A stretch of DNA of 64,000 bases from Sinorhizobium fredii NGR234 (GTDB lineage Bacteria > Pseudomonadota > Alphaproteobacteria > Rhizobiales > Rhizobiaceae): NCBI RefSeq assembly GCF_000018545.1, contig NC_012586.1:2294001-2358000 (forward strand), read 5' to 3'. Shown here piece by piece: positions 34,474-43,984 of this stretch. Below the pieces are notes generated by a model that worked only from the letters and a program-made list of their open reading frames with translations, ran no database searches and was not told where the DNA came from. The position numbers and the translations under genes were made by a program. Numbering within the stretch: position 1 is the stretch's first letter; every line of letters starts with the position of its first letter.

Positions 34474-34863
34474 TCATGCCGCTTGGCCTGCCGTCAGCAG
34501 GCGGACCAGCATCAACCCGGCAAGCAAGGCGAGGAGCGAAAAGACCACGGAACACGCGGCGTAAACCGCCGCGGCCATCCACTCGCCGCGCTCATAGAGG
34601 CCGATCGTGTCGAGCGAGAAGGCGGAAAAGGTCGTGAAGCCGCCGAGCACGCCGGTCGCCAGGAACAGGCGCACCTCCTGAGGCAGCTGGCCGCGCAGGG
34701 CGAGATATTCGGCAAGCAGCCCCATCGCGAAGGAGCCGGCGACGTTGATCGCCAGGGTGCCGAAGGGGAAGGCGATACCTAGCAATTGAGCAGCGAACTG
34801 GTTGACGCAGTGGCGCATCGCGCCGCCCATTCCGGCACCGAGAAAGACCAGCAGATAGGCCAT
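34474..34863 (-). CDS. crcB: Fluoride ion channel CrcB/Fluc
   Basis: A 129-residue protein with four membrane segments starting MAYLLVFLGAGMGGAMRHCVN. The Fluc family marks are GTLAINVAGSFAMG and GFLGG-like GVLGGFTTFSAFSLDT, including the conserved phenylalanines and the TTFS turn that shape the pore and central sodium site. Fluc proteins form dual-topology dimers that expel fluoride and give resistance. I looked for a fluoride riboswitch upstream and did not see one. Confidence 0.95.
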   Translation of the reverse strand: MAYLLVFLGAGMGGAMRHCVNQFAAQLLGIAFPFGTLAINVAGSFAMGLLAEYLALRGQLPQEVRLFLATGVLGGFTTFSAFSLDTIGLYERGEWMAAAVYAACSVVFSLLALLAGLMLVRLLTAGQAA

Positions 34864-35513
34864 TATTGTACTTCTTCCCCTGTTGCGGCACGGCGCCCGG
34901 GACAATAGGACGCCACGACGCCGCCGACAATCGTCGCAGGCCGCAATTCGCAGCGCGCGTCGATGGCATTTTCGCCGGCGGGCCAATCCCGTTTCAGAAC
35001 GAAGCACTGGTCTATCCACTTTCTGCACAGGTCTGTCCACATTCCGCCGCGATCTAAGGAGCCTGCTTTGTATTTAAGCGTTTGTTTACTCAAGACGGCT
35101 TGAGTGATGATTGCGATGGTAATCGTCACCGCAACCGCCGGATGGTGTTCGGCACAGTTCAGGGGTGGCGGTGATTGAGGCGCTCGGCGCCATCCGTTCG
35201 CTCCAGCGGGATGAGCCCGTCGGATTTCCAAAAACCGCATGAATACGAGGACAGGCTGGCCGGGCTCGATACGGAGCGCGGACGGGAAGCTGCGTGCTCG
35301 AACGGCGGCCGCCCTCGACGAGTGTGAAGAGTTCTGGGCTCTACGATTTGGGATGGGAGATCGCCTCCCGTCGCCTCGCCGCATTCCCTTCCCGTCCCGA
35401 CGGGGATGAAGGACAGCGGTGCCCGATCATCGCCTCTTCCCGATCGCGGGGAGGGAACCAGGGTCAGGGCGGACGCCCTCAAGCCCATCAATACGCGCAT
35501 ACGGAGTCATTAA
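34864..35513. other. 650-bp gene-free region between crcB and a small-protein operon
   Basis: The region separates divergent units. The part near 35055-35110 is relatively AT-rich (GCTTTGTATTTAAGCG and following) and could hold promoters. Around 35385-35460 there are imperfect GC-rich inverted repeats with mosaic-repeat character. Reading frames here lack ribosome-binding sites and recognisable protein sequence, so none is called. Confidence 0.45.
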
Positions 35514-35693
35514 ATGTCGAATATCGCCGTCTTTCCGCCCAGAACATCTGAAGACCGCGCCCGCGTCGCCGACGTGGCAAACGCCAGGGATCGCATTCTG
35601 ACGATCGCCGTCGAGCTCGACCGCATCCTCGAGGCACTATCGCAGGAGAGCTTGCGCGCGGCCTGCGAACAACGGCCAAGAACCGGTACCTGA
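35514..35693 (+). CDS. Small hypothetical protein (59 residues) leading a c-di-GMP operon
   Basis: ATG 35514 opens a 59-residue frame beginning MSNIAVFPPRTSEDRARVAD and ending in TGT before TGA. The body is amphipathic helical (NARDRILTIAVELDRILEAL). It has no signal peptide or membrane segment. The upstream sequence is a weak match for a ribosome-binding site. It ends 24 bases before the GGDEF-EAL gene, and the next two genes are similarly close, so a three-gene operon is likely. Function unknown; a regulatory partner of the enzyme is possible. Confidence 0.5.
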   Translation: MSNIAVFPPRTSEDRARVADVANARDRILTIAVELDRILEALSQESLRAACEQRPRTGT

Positions 35694-35717
35694 CGAAGGC
35701 GTGGAGGGAGCAACAGA

Positions 35718-37841
35718 GTGCGGGCGGGACGGGCGGACGCGATGATTGGAAAACCGCTGAGCAAGCCTCGGCAATCGGTCGAGCAGTACATTCGGTCGAT
35801 CGGGCGACACTACCTCAATGCCGTCATCGTGATGACGCTGCTGATCACCGCGACCTATCTGACCATGCTGGTCGCTCTTGACCGCCATTCGCTGCAACAG
35901 AAGATCAGCTTCCTGACCAGCAACCAGTTCATCCGCTTCCAGCAGCTCGCCAACCAGACGCGGGCGCTGATGCGGGCTTCGGCCGACCCCAGCTTGCCGG
36001 AATACATCATCATACCGATGCGCGACGATATCCATCGGGCCATCGGCGATATCCGCGCGATCAGCGCAGAATTGCACGCTCTGGATCGGAGCATCGGCGG
36101 CAACCTCCTGGAGCGGCTCAGCCCGCGCGACGAGCTGACGGTGCAATTGCGCCGCGAACTCAATGCCCGGCTGGAGGACTTTCTCGGGCGGGCGACGCGG
36201 ATTGCCGAGGCCAGCGCCGAGGACCGGCGGCAGCGCTACTCCTTCTGGGGCCCGATCGATTTCGCCGTCGCTGCCGACAGCCTGCTGATGCGCCAGTTCG
36301 CCGACCTGATCGGCCACGCGAATGACCGCAGCGATGTCAGCATCGACAACGCCAAGCTGATCAGCACCGGTCTCCTCGCGCTGATCGCCGCCACCGTCAT
36401 TCTTGCCAGCATCTTTCTATTCGGTCCGCTCCTGAAGAAGCTGCGCAACGAGCATCGCCAGACAATGGCTTTCGAGAAACGGCTGACGCTTCTCGCCCAC
36501 ACCGACGCCCTGACCGGTCTCAACAACCGCTCGTCCTTCAACTTCGCGCTCGGCAATCTGTTTGGCGAGCTGGAGCGCAACGGCGCCGGCTTCTCCATGC
36601 TGCTGGTCGACCTCGACCGCTTCAAGAACATCAATGACGGTCTCGGCCATCCGGCCGGCGATGCGGTGCTGCGCCACGTTGCCCGCGCTCTTCAAAGGAC
36701 GTTGCGCGCCAGCGACGTCATCGCCCGGCTCGGTGGCGACGAGTTCGCCGTCCTCCTGCCGGGAATCCGCGATGCCGCGGCGCTCGAATCGATTGCCGAG
36801 CGGGCGATCGAGGCGATCGCCGCCGACATTCCCTTCGACGGACGCAGCTTGCAGGTCTCTGCCAGTATCGGCGGCGCCATCGTGCCCGATCACGCCGCGG
36901 ACGAGGCCGGATTGATGCGCATCGTCGATCTGGCGCTCTATACGGCGAAGAGCGGCCGCGGCACCACCGTCATATTCGACGAAGCGGCGCTGGCCCGACG
37001 GCTCGAAGAGAACCAGCTCTCGCTTGCCCTCGTGCTGGCCGCCGACCGCAACGAATTCGTCGTCCACTACCAGCCGAAGGTCGATCTCACGACCGGCGCG
37101 CATCTGGGCTTCGAAGCGCTGGTGCGTTGGCAACATCCCGATCTCGGCCTGCTACCGCCCGGCCGCTTCCTGCCCTTGATGGAAGGAACGCAACTGATCC
37201 GCGGCATGACCCGCGCCGTCATCTCCGCTGTCGGACGCGATCTCAAGGCCTGGAAGACCGCCGGGTTCGCTCCCGGCCCCGTGTCGATTAACCTCCCCGA
37301 GGTCCTGCTCGTCGGCCAGGAAGGCTACGAGTTTTTCGCCGGCGCGGTTCGGGAGAACGGCCTGGAATGGCGCGATTTCGCGGTGGAGATCACCGAGGAC
37401 GTCTTTCTCAATCGCTCCGCCGACCGGATCCTGGCGACGGTGGCCCGCTTCCACCAGCACGGCGTTTCGATCTCGCTCGACGATTTCGGGACCGGTTTTG
37501 CCTCGCTCGTACACCTGCGCGATTTCCCCTTCGACGAATTGAAGATCGACCGGAGCTTCGTCGACGGCATAGGCAAGGATGCCCGCAGCGAGCAGATCAT
37601 CCGGGCCATGATCCACCTCGCCCAGAGCCTCGGCAAGCGCTGCGTCGCCGAGGGCATCGAGACGGAAGGACAGCGGCGCTTCCTGACGGACGCCGGTTGC
37701 GACGTCGGCCAGGGATACCATTTCGCCAGGCCCGAGCCGGCCGCCCTTGCAGGCAAGCGGCTGCCGCAGCGAGCAGCCGCGATCGACCGGCACGCGGACG
37801 GGGCTTCCGCAGCGTCCCGGCGGCGGCTTGCCCTGCGATAA
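35718..37841 (+). CDS. Membrane GGDEF-EAL protein with large periplasmic domain
   Basis: A 707-residue cyclic-di-GMP enzyme. GTG 35718 follows GGAGGGAG; ATG 35742 is the alternative. TM1 lies at about 33-55, a helical periplasmic domain at about 56-210, and TM2 at about 215-236, leading directly to GGDEF. RLGGDEF is intact with an RASD inhibitory site. The EAL domain shows GFEALVRW, EITEDVF and DDFGTGFASL. It is followed 19 bases later by a solute-binding protein gene, which points to a ligand-controlled pair. Confidence 0.9.
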   Translation: MRAGRADAMIGKPLSKPRQSVEQYIRSIGRHYLNAVIVMTLLITATYLTMLVALDRHSLQQKISFLTSNQFIRFQQLANQTRALMRASADPSLPEYIIIPMRDDIHRAIGDIRAISAELHALDRSIGGNLLERLSPRDELTVQLRRELNARLEDFLGRATRIAEASAEDRRQRYSFWGPIDFAVAADSLLMRQFADLIGHANDRSDVSIDNAKLISTGLLALIAATVILASIFLFGPLLKKLRNEHRQTMAFEKRLTLLAHTDALTGLNNRSSFNFALGNLFGELERNGAGFSMLLVDLDRFKNINDGLGHPAGDAVLRHVARALQRTLRASDVIARLGGDEFAVLLPGIRDAAALESIAERAIEAIAADIPFDGRSLQVSASIGGAIVPDHAADEAGLMRIVDLALYTAKSGRGTTVIFDEAALARRLEENQLSLALVLAADRNEFVVHYQPKVDLTTGAHLGFEALVRWQHPDLGLLPPGRFLPLMEGTQLIRGMTRAVISAVGRDLKAWKTAGFAPGPVSINLPEVLLVGQEGYEFFAGAVRENGLEWRDFAVEITEDVFLNRSADRILATVARFHQHGVSISLDDFGTGFASLVHLRDFPFDELKIDRSFVDGIGKDARSEQIIRAMIHLAQSLGKRCVAEGIETEGQRRFLTDAGCDVGQGYHFARPEPAALAGKRLPQRAAAIDRHADGASAASRRRLALR

Positions 37842-37860
37842 CCGCTTCAAGGAGAACAGG

Positions 37861-39108
37861 ATGACGAGAAAATTCAAGGGAGCCTGCCTGGGGGCGGCCC
37901 TGCTCGCGGCGAGTTCACACCCGCCTTTGGCCGCCGATCACCGCGGCACAGTCGATGTCGTGCATTTCTGGATTTCGCAGAGCGAATCGGCGGCACTTGA
38001 CGTGTTGCGAAAGGCATGGGCCGAGGCCGGCCATGAGTGGATCGACCTGCCGGCGGAAAACAAGGTGGCGGTGCAGAGAATCGTCAGCGATCGGATCGCC
38101 AACGGCTATGCGCCCGCCGTCATGCAATGGAATGCCAACGAAGGCTCCCGCGAGCTGCCGGAAATGGGGATCGTGCTCGATATCGAAGAGGTCGCGACGG
38201 CGGATGACTGGCGCCGCATCCTGCCGGCAACCGTGCTCGATCGCATTACCTACAAGGACAAGGTGTTCTTCGCGCCGACCAGCATCCATGCGGAGAACTG
38301 GCTCTGGACCAGCGAGACGATCTTCCGCGAGCTCGGCCTGAAGGCGCCTGAGACGTGGGACGAGATCTTCGCCGCCGCCGAGCGGATCAAGGCGGCGGGC
38401 CACCTGCCCATCGCGCTGGGAGACGGCGCGTGGGAGATCTCCATCGTCTTCAACGGCATCGTGTTTTCCAAGCTCGGCGCTGACGGCTACGCGCGCATTA
38501 TCCGCGGCGATCCGGCACTGGTCAGAGACCCGCGCATGGCCGAGGCGCTCGACATGCTGCGGCGTCTGTCCCGCTATGCGGAACCGGTTTCAGCCCGCCA
38601 GCGCAAGACCTGGGCCGACGCCACCGCCGCTGTCGGCAGCGGCAAGGCGGGCATGCAGTTCATGGGCGACTGGGCCAAGGGCGAGCTGGTGGCGCGCGGC
38701 TACGCCGTCGGCAAGGATTTCGGCTGCAGCCTGATGCCGGGCACCGAGATCGCCTATTTCATGGTCATCGACGCCTTTGCCTTCCCGCTGACCAACCGCG
38801 AGGACGCCGCCGACGCGCAGCGCGCCTTCGCACGCATGGTGCTCGATCGCGACAATCAGGTCGCCTTCAGCCGTCTCAAGGGCTCGCTGCCGGTCCGCAC
38901 CGACGTCGATCCGAGCGGCCTCGACCGTTGCGGCCGGCTCGGCCTGGAAAAGATCGTCCAGAAAAGCGGCGTCAGCGCCCAGTCGATGGCCATGCCCGCG
39001 CAGATGTCGGAGGGCTGGATCGGCGTGCTGGCGGCGTTCTTCAACGACAATGCCATGTCCATCGAGACCGCCCAGCAGCGCCTCTATGACATCGTCAACC
39101 GCCAATGA
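37861..39108 (+). CDS. Family 1 extracellular sugar-type solute-binding protein, orphan
   Basis: A 415-residue periplasmic protein starting at ATG 37861 (AAGGAGAACAGG upstream) with signal peptide MTRKFKGACLGAALLAASS, cleaved near LAA. It resembles glucose/maltose-type binding proteins (VDVVHFWISQSESAALDVLR, VMQWNANEGSRELPEMG, GKAGMQFMGDWAKGEL). No ABC permease or ATPase gene accompanies it; the only close partner is the GGDEF-EAL gene. It may serve as a ligand receptor for that enzyme or work with a transporter encoded elsewhere. Confidence 0.87.
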   Translation: MTRKFKGACLGAALLAASSHPPLAADHRGTVDVVHFWISQSESAALDVLRKAWAEAGHEWIDLPAENKVAVQRIVSDRIANGYAPAVMQWNANEGSRELPEMGIVLDIEEVATADDWRRILPATVLDRITYKDKVFFAPTSIHAENWLWTSETIFRELGLKAPETWDEIFAAAERIKAAGHLPIALGDGAWEISIVFNGIVFSKLGADGYARIIRGDPALVRDPRMAEALDMLRRLSRYAEPVSARQRKTWADATAAVGSGKAGMQFMGDWAKGELVARGYAVGKDFGCSLMPGTEIAYFMVIDAFAFPLTNREDAADAQRAFARMVLDRDNQVAFSRLKGSLPVRTDVDPSGLDRCGRLGLEKIVQKSGVSAQSMAMPAQMSEGWIGVLAAFFNDNAMSIETAQQRLYDIVNRQ

Positions 39109-39184
39109 GGGAGCGAACATAGCAACTTGTTTCTGCGGCGCCTGAAACTTACCAATAGGGTCGTTGGAGGCGTTGGGAGGCGTC

Positions 39185-40078
39185 ATGCTCACTTTGCGAC
39201 AGATCGAGGTCATCCGCGCGATCATGGTCACCGGCACGATCGCTGGGGCCGCGAAGCTCCTCGGCGTCGCAGCGCCCGGCGTCAGCCGGCTGATGAAGTA
39301 CACCGAAGACAGTCTTCGGGTGCGGCTCTTCAACCGCAGCCATGGGCGATATGTGCCGACGCCGGAGGCGCGGCACATCTTCGGATTGCTCGACACCGTC
39401 TATCGGCAGGTCGAGGATCTGCAGTTCGCCGTGCAGCGCTTGGAGAAGGGCGATGGACTGGAGCTGAGCGTCGGCTCCGTTCCAAGCATCGCCAATGTGA
39501 TGGTGCCGCGCGCAATCGCCAAGCTGCGCCAGCAATATCCGGAGCTCTATGTCGACATCAACATTCTGAAGATCGAGGAAGCGATCGACTATCTTCTCGT
39601 CGGCCGCGGCGAGGTCGTGGCGATCAGCTCTTATCTCGAGCACTCGATCATCCATTTCGAACCGCTCGCCATTGGCCGGCTGCTCTGCATCGTCCCGCAA
39701 AACAGCGAGCTGGCGGCGAAAGATGCGATCGCACCGGCGGACATCGTCCGCCACACCCTGATCGGCATCGACCCGAACGACCCCTATGGGCGGGTGATGA
39801 CCGAGATTTTCCGTCGTCAGAACCTCGCCTATGATATGAAGATCAAGGCGCGCTTCGGCACGACCGTCTGCGCCCTCGTCGCCGCCGATCTCGGCATCGC
39901 CATCATCGACGAGTTCACCGTCGCCGCCGGCAGGGTCCCGGGAATCAAATGCCTCGAAATCGAGGCGGACACGACCTTCCCGACCTACATTGCCTTTCGG
40001 CGCGACGTTCCGCTGTCGATCTTTTCGGAGCGTTTCATCGACACGCTGAGAGCCGAAATGAACCGGGCGAAAAGATAA
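39185..40078 (+). CDS. LysR-family regulator of the quinate/shikimate-type operon
   Basis: A 297-residue LysR protein. ATG 39185 begins MLTLRQIEVIRAIMVTGTIA, the helix-turn-helix, and the ligand domain includes ELSVGSVPSIANVMVPRAIA. An upstream start at 39164 would add seven unlikely residues. It lies immediately upstream of, and in the same direction as, the Liv-type transporter and catabolic genes, so it probably activates them in response to the substrate or an intermediate. Confidence 0.9.
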   Translation: MLTLRQIEVIRAIMVTGTIAGAAKLLGVAAPGVSRLMKYTEDSLRVRLFNRSHGRYVPTPEARHIFGLLDTVYRQVEDLQFAVQRLEKGDGLELSVGSVPSIANVMVPRAIAKLRQQYPELYVDINILKIEEAIDYLLVGRGEVVAISSYLEHSIIHFEPLAIGRLLCIVPQNSELAAKDAIAPADIVRHTLIGIDPNDPYGRVMTEIFRRQNLAYDMKIKARFGTTVCALVAADLGIAIIDEFTVAAGRVPGIKCLEIEADTTFPTYIAFRRDVPLSIFSERFIDTLRAEMNRAKR

Positions 40079-40088
40079 CATGATGTTA
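40076..40088. promoter_or_regulatory. Short palindrome at the end of the LysR gene
   Basis: TAACATGATGTTA is a perfect 13-bp palindrome overlapping the LysR stop codon, 110 bp upstream of the operon's first gene. It could be part of a LysR binding site; the assignment is tentative. Confidence 0.35.
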
Positions 40089-40197
40089 CTGACTCTGCAT
40101 AACTTGGTATTTGCCGTTACGTCAGAGTTGCGACAGTATCACGCAGCTGGGCGGGGGAGGTTCGCCGCCCATGGAAGAACGAAATGAGGAGGAGAAC

Positions 40198-41337
40198 ATG
40201 ACGAAGAGAGCACTTGCGTCGATCGCAATTGCCATGGCCATATCGGCCAGCCTGCCGAACATATCCTGGGCGGATACGATAAAGATCGCCAACGTGATCG
40301 AGCTTTCGGGCGCCGGCGCCACCGTGGGGAGCAACTGGCGCGACGCGCTGAAGCTCGCCTTCGAGGAGATCAACGCTGCCGGCGGCATCCTCGGCGAACA
40401 GGTCGAGGTGACGGATTACGACACGCAGACCGACCCAACGACCTCGCGCGCCATGGTGCAGAAGGCGATCGACGACGGCGCCTATGTGATCATGGGGCCG
40501 ATCTATTCCGGCTCGGTCAAGGTCAACATGATGGTCGCCCAGCAGAACGGCGTGCCGCAGTTGACCGGCGCCGAGGCGCCGTTCATCACCGGCATGGGCA
40601 ACCCCTACATCTTCCGCACCTCCTTCGGCGCGCAGCAGTCGATGCCGAAGCTGGTCAAGTACCTCACCGAAGAAATGAAGGTGAAGTCGGTCGCCGTCGC
40701 CTGGGTCAATGACGACTTCGGCAAGGGCGGACGCGACTCCTTCGTGGCCGAGTTGGAGAAGGCCGGCATCGCCGTCAACGCCGACGTTTCGAGCGAAGTG
40801 GGCCAGGCCGATTTCGCGGCCGACGTCATCAAGCTCAAGTCGAGCAATGCGGATGCGATCTTCGCCTACCTGCATGAAGAGGAAAGCGCCCGGCTTCTGA
40901 AGGAGATCCGCAAGCAGGGCGTCACCCAGCCGATCTTCGGCGAAACGACGCTGATGAACCAGAAGGTCGTCGACCTTGCCGGCGACGCCGTCAACGGCGT
41001 GCGCGGTCACGTCGGCCTGACCGCCAATGCGCCGATCCCCGGCATCGAGGAATTCGCCAGGAAGTTCGAGGCGAAGTACAACTACAAGCCCGATCACAAC
41101 GCCATCAAGGCCTATATGGGCGCCTATGTGGTGAAATACGTCACCACCAAGAACGGCAAGGTCGACCGCCAGTCCTTTGCGGATGCGCTGCATGGCCTGA
41201 CCATCACGCCGGCCGACGAACCCGGCATCCTGATGGAGACCAGCTGGGACGACAAGGGCGAGGTCAACCGCGAAAGCTTCCTCGTCGAGGTCAAGGACGG
41301 CAAGCAGACCGTCGTGACCACACTGCCGAAACTCTAG
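40198..41337 (+). CDS. Liv-type ABC transporter, periplasmic binding protein
   Basis: A 379-residue Peripla_BP_6 family protein with signal peptide MTKRALASIAIAMAISASL (cleaved after SWA); ATG 40198 follows GAGGAGAA. The mature domain opens IKIANVIELSGAGATVGSNW and has KVNMMVAQQNGVPQLTGAEA and VKSVAVAWVNDDFGKGGRD. Members of this class bind branched-chain amino acids but also many aromatic and alicyclic acids. The downstream catabolic genes make quinate, shikimate or dehydroshikimate the likely ligand. Confidence 0.9.
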   Translation: MTKRALASIAIAMAISASLPNISWADTIKIANVIELSGAGATVGSNWRDALKLAFEEINAAGGILGEQVEVTDYDTQTDPTTSRAMVQKAIDDGAYVIMGPIYSGSVKVNMMVAQQNGVPQLTGAEAPFITGMGNPYIFRTSFGAQQSMPKLVKYLTEEMKVKSVAVAWVNDDFGKGGRDSFVAELEKAGIAVNADVSSEVGQADFAADVIKLKSSNADAIFAYLHEEESARLLKEIRKQGVTQPIFGETTLMNQKVVDLAGDAVNGVRGHVGLTANAPIPGIEEFARKFEAKYNYKPDHNAIKAYMGAYVVKYVTTKNGKVDRQSFADALHGLTITPADEPGILMETSWDDKGEVNRESFLVEVKDGKQTVVTTLPKL

Positions 41338-41394
41338 AAACGGGCTGGCTTCCGGCCCATTGGGCCCGAAGCCCCCTACTTTGGGACACCGTCA

Positions 41395-42273
41395 ATGGAT
41401 ACGTTTTTCCAGTTGTTCGTCTCCGGGCTGGCAACGGGGTCGATCTATGCGCTCGCGGCGATCGGCTTCACGCTGCTCTGGCAGGCGTCGCAGACGATCA
41501 ATTTCGCCCAGGGCGAATTCATTATGCTGCCGGCCTTCTTCGTTCTCGCCGGAACACAATTCCTCGGCCTGAGCTTTCCGCTGGCGATGGCGATTGCGCT
41601 CGTTCTCTCCCTGCTGCTGCTCGGGCTCGGCTTCAAGCGCATCATCATCGACCCCTTGCTGCCGCACGGCGTCCTGCCGATCGTCATCGCCACGATCGCC
41701 CTCGGCATTCTGATGAAGGAAGGCGTCAAGCAGTTCTACACGGCCGAGGCGCTGCCGTTCCCGGCGCTGTTCTCCGATCGTACTCTTAATGTTTTCGGCG
41801 CCGCCATCTCGGTGCAGGATATCGCCGTTCTCTTGATCGCGCTCGGAGCGGTGGCGCTGCTGCAGCTCTTCCTGAACGGGACGAAGATCGGCCGCTGCAT
41901 GCAGGCGACCGCGCAGAACCCGAACGTGGCGGAAATCCTCGGCGTTCCGGTTCGCCGGATGATCCTCTATACCTTCCTGATCAATGCCAGCCTCGCCTTT
42001 CTCGCTTCCGTCCTGATCTCGCCGATCTATCTGGCGAAGTTCTCGAACGGCGAAACGCTCGGCCTGATCGCCTTCATCGCGGCGATCGTCGGCGGCTTCA
42101 ACCAGATCCGCGGCGCCCTTGCCGGCGGCCTGCTGATCGGCGTGATTGACAATCTTTCGGCAGCCTACGTTTCCGCGTCGTATCGCTCCGCGGTGCCGCT
42201 GATCCTGCTCATCATCATCATTCTCGTGCGGCCGCAGGGCCTGCTCGGAAAGGCGGAAGGACGCACCGTATGA
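41395..42273 (+). CDS. Liv-type ABC transporter permease (LivH-like)
   Basis: A 292-residue membrane protein with about eight hydrophobic segments and LivH features (GLATGSIYALAAIGFTLLWQ, TINFAQGEFIMLPAF, RCMQATAQNPNVAEILGVPV). It pairs with the LivM-like permease whose start overlaps its stop by 4 bases. Confidence 0.93.
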   Translation: MDTFFQLFVSGLATGSIYALAAIGFTLLWQASQTINFAQGEFIMLPAFFVLAGTQFLGLSFPLAMAIALVLSLLLLGLGFKRIIIDPLLPHGVLPIVIATIALGILMKEGVKQFYTAEALPFPALFSDRTLNVFGAAISVQDIAVLLIALGAVALLQLFLNGTKIGRCMQATAQNPNVAEILGVPVRRMILYTFLINASLAFLASVLISPIYLAKFSNGETLGLIAFIAAIVGGFNQIRGALAGGLLIGVIDNLSAAYVSASYRSAVPLILLIIIILVRPQGLLGKAEGRTV

Positions 42274-43241
42274 GCAAGCAAACTCTCGCTACATTGGTCG
42301 CGGGTCTCGCGATCCTGATCCTGCTCCCCCTCACCCAATCCAACTACGGCGTCTTCGTGCTGTGCTCGTGGCTGGTCTATTCGATTTCCGCCATGGGGCT
42401 CAACCTGACGCTCGGCTATGCCGGCCAGGTGTCGCTCGCCCAAGCCTCCTTCATGGGTATCGGCGCCTATGTGACGGCGCTCATGACCATGGCGGGCGTG
42501 CCGTGGCCAGCGGCGATGATCGCCGCGATGGTGCTCTGCTTCGTCATCGGGTTTCTGCTCGGCTACCCGGCGCTGCGCGTCCAGCATCACTTCCTGGCCT
42601 TCATCACGCTCGCCTTCAATGCACTGGTGGTGCTCGTGCTGCGCAACGAGGAATGGCTGACCGGCGGCACCTACGGCATCGTCGGCATTCCGCGGCCGGA
42701 GGTCCTTGGCTTGCCCACCCAGACGCCGCTCGCGTTCTATTTCTTCGTGCTTGCGCTGTTCGTGCTGATGGCGGTCGCGCTCTATGGCATCATCCGCTCG
42801 CCCTGGGGCCGCACTTTCAAGGCGCTGAGAGAAAACCCGATCCGCGCCAACAGCCTTGGCGTCGACATCCGCAAGACGACGCTTCTCGCCTTCGCGATCG
42901 GCTCCTCCTATGGCGGGCTTGCCGGCAGCCTGCTGGCACAGCTCACCCAGTTCATCGATCCGCATTCTTTCGGCCTGACCATCTCGCTCAAGGTCCTGCT
43001 CATGGTCATCGTCGGCGGTGCAGGCTTCTTCTTCGGTCCGATACTGGGCGCGCTGCTGATCGTTCTCGCGCCGGAATTCCTGCGCTTCACCGAGGGATAC
43101 TACCTGATGATCTATGCCACGCTGGTGATCGTGCTGATGGTCTTCTGCCCGACTGGCCTGCTCGGCCTGGTCGAGCGTGCCCGCGCCGCGCTGAAACTCA
43201 GGCAGAACCCGAATGCAACGACCTGGGAGGCAGGACGATGA
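42270..43241 (+). CDS. Liv-type ABC transporter permease (LivM-like)
   Basis: A 323-residue LivM-class permease with the conserved NLTLGYAGQVSLAQASFMGI, the substrate-path segment LTGGTYGIVGIPRP, and GRTFKALRENPIRANSLGVD as ATPase contact. It overlaps both neighbours by 4 bases, indicating a tightly coupled operon. Confidence 0.93.
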   Translation: MSKQTLATLVAGLAILILLPLTQSNYGVFVLCSWLVYSISAMGLNLTLGYAGQVSLAQASFMGIGAYVTALMTMAGVPWPAAMIAAMVLCFVIGFLLGYPALRVQHHFLAFITLAFNALVVLVLRNEEWLTGGTYGIVGIPRPEVLGLPTQTPLAFYFFVLALFVLMAVALYGIIRSPWGRTFKALRENPIRANSLGVDIRKTTLLAFAIGSSYGGLAGSLLAQLTQFIDPHSFGLTISLKVLLMVIVGGAGFFFGPILGALLIVLAPEFLRFTEGYYLMIYATLVIVLMVFCPTGLLGLVERARAALKLRQNPNATTWEAGR

Positions 43242-43981
43242 CGCCGGTCCTTTCCGTACGAAATGTCAGCAAGTCCTTCGGCGGCTTGAAGGCGGTGGAT
43301 GACGTATCGTTCGACGTCCACCAGGGCGAGATCCTCGGTCTGATCGGCCCGAACGGCAGCGGCAAGTCGACGCTTTTCAATTGCGTCCTCGGGCAACTGC
43401 CGGCCTCGACGGGAACCGTGCTCGTCGACGGCCAGGAGGTCGCCGGTAAACGGCCCTGCGACCTCAACAAGCTCGGGGTCGGTCGCACCTTCCAGATGCT
43501 GCAGGTCTTCCCGGAGATGACCGTGCTCGACAACATCATTCTGGCCGGCCAAGAGCACAAGGGCACGATGCTGTCGCGCCTCTTCGGCAAGGCGGATGCG
43601 GGCCTCACCGAAGAGGCCTTGAGGATGATCGAGTTCTTCCGGCTCGGGCACCAGACGCATGAGAAGGCAGGATCGCTCTCCTACGGGCAGCAGAAGCTGC
43701 TTGACGCCGCCATGGCGTTCATGGCGGGCCCGAAGCTGGTGATGCTCGACGAGCCGGCCGGTGGCGTCAACCTGACGATGCTCGCCGACCTCAAGGAACG
43801 CCTAAAGGCCTTCAATCAGGAACGCGGCGCCACCTTCGTCGTCATCGAGCACAATATGGAATTCGTGATGTCGCTCTGCACGCGCATCATCGTTCTGGCG
43901 AACGGCAGGATCATCGCCGAAGGCGACCCGGAGACGGTGCGCAACGATCCGACCGTCATCGAAGCCTATCTCGGAGGTTGA
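43238..43981 (+). CDS. Liv-type ABC transporter ATP-binding protein (LivG-like)
   Basis: A 247-residue ATPase starting MTPVLSVRNVSKSFGG. It has Walker A GPNGSGKST, signature LSYGQQK, Walker B LVMLDEPAGGVN and the switch histidine in VIEHNMEFV. It works as a heterodimer with the LivF-like ATPase encoded 3 bases downstream. The reading frame extends upstream through the permease gene, but that part is a shadow. Confidence 0.93.
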   Translation: MTPVLSVRNVSKSFGGLKAVDDVSFDVHQGEILGLIGPNGSGKSTLFNCVLGQLPASTGTVLVDGQEVAGKRPCDLNKLGVGRTFQMLQVFPEMTVLDNIILAGQEHKGTMLSRLFGKADAGLTEEALRMIEFFRLGHQTHEKAGSLSYGQQKLLDAAMAFMAGPKLVMLDEPAGGVNLTMLADLKERLKAFNQERGATFVVIEHNMEFVMSLCTRIIVLANGRIIAEGDPETVRNDPTVIEAYLGG

Positions 43982-43984
43982 GCC

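Noticed and set aside
34864..34960. Possible fluoride riboswitch ahead of crcB
   Set aside because: The conserved crcB-motif segments could not be recognised in the leader by eye.
35159..35500. Minus-strand frame of 113 codons in the gene-free region
   Set aside because: No ribosome-binding site, no known domain, and sequence composed of repeat-like GC-rich palindromes.
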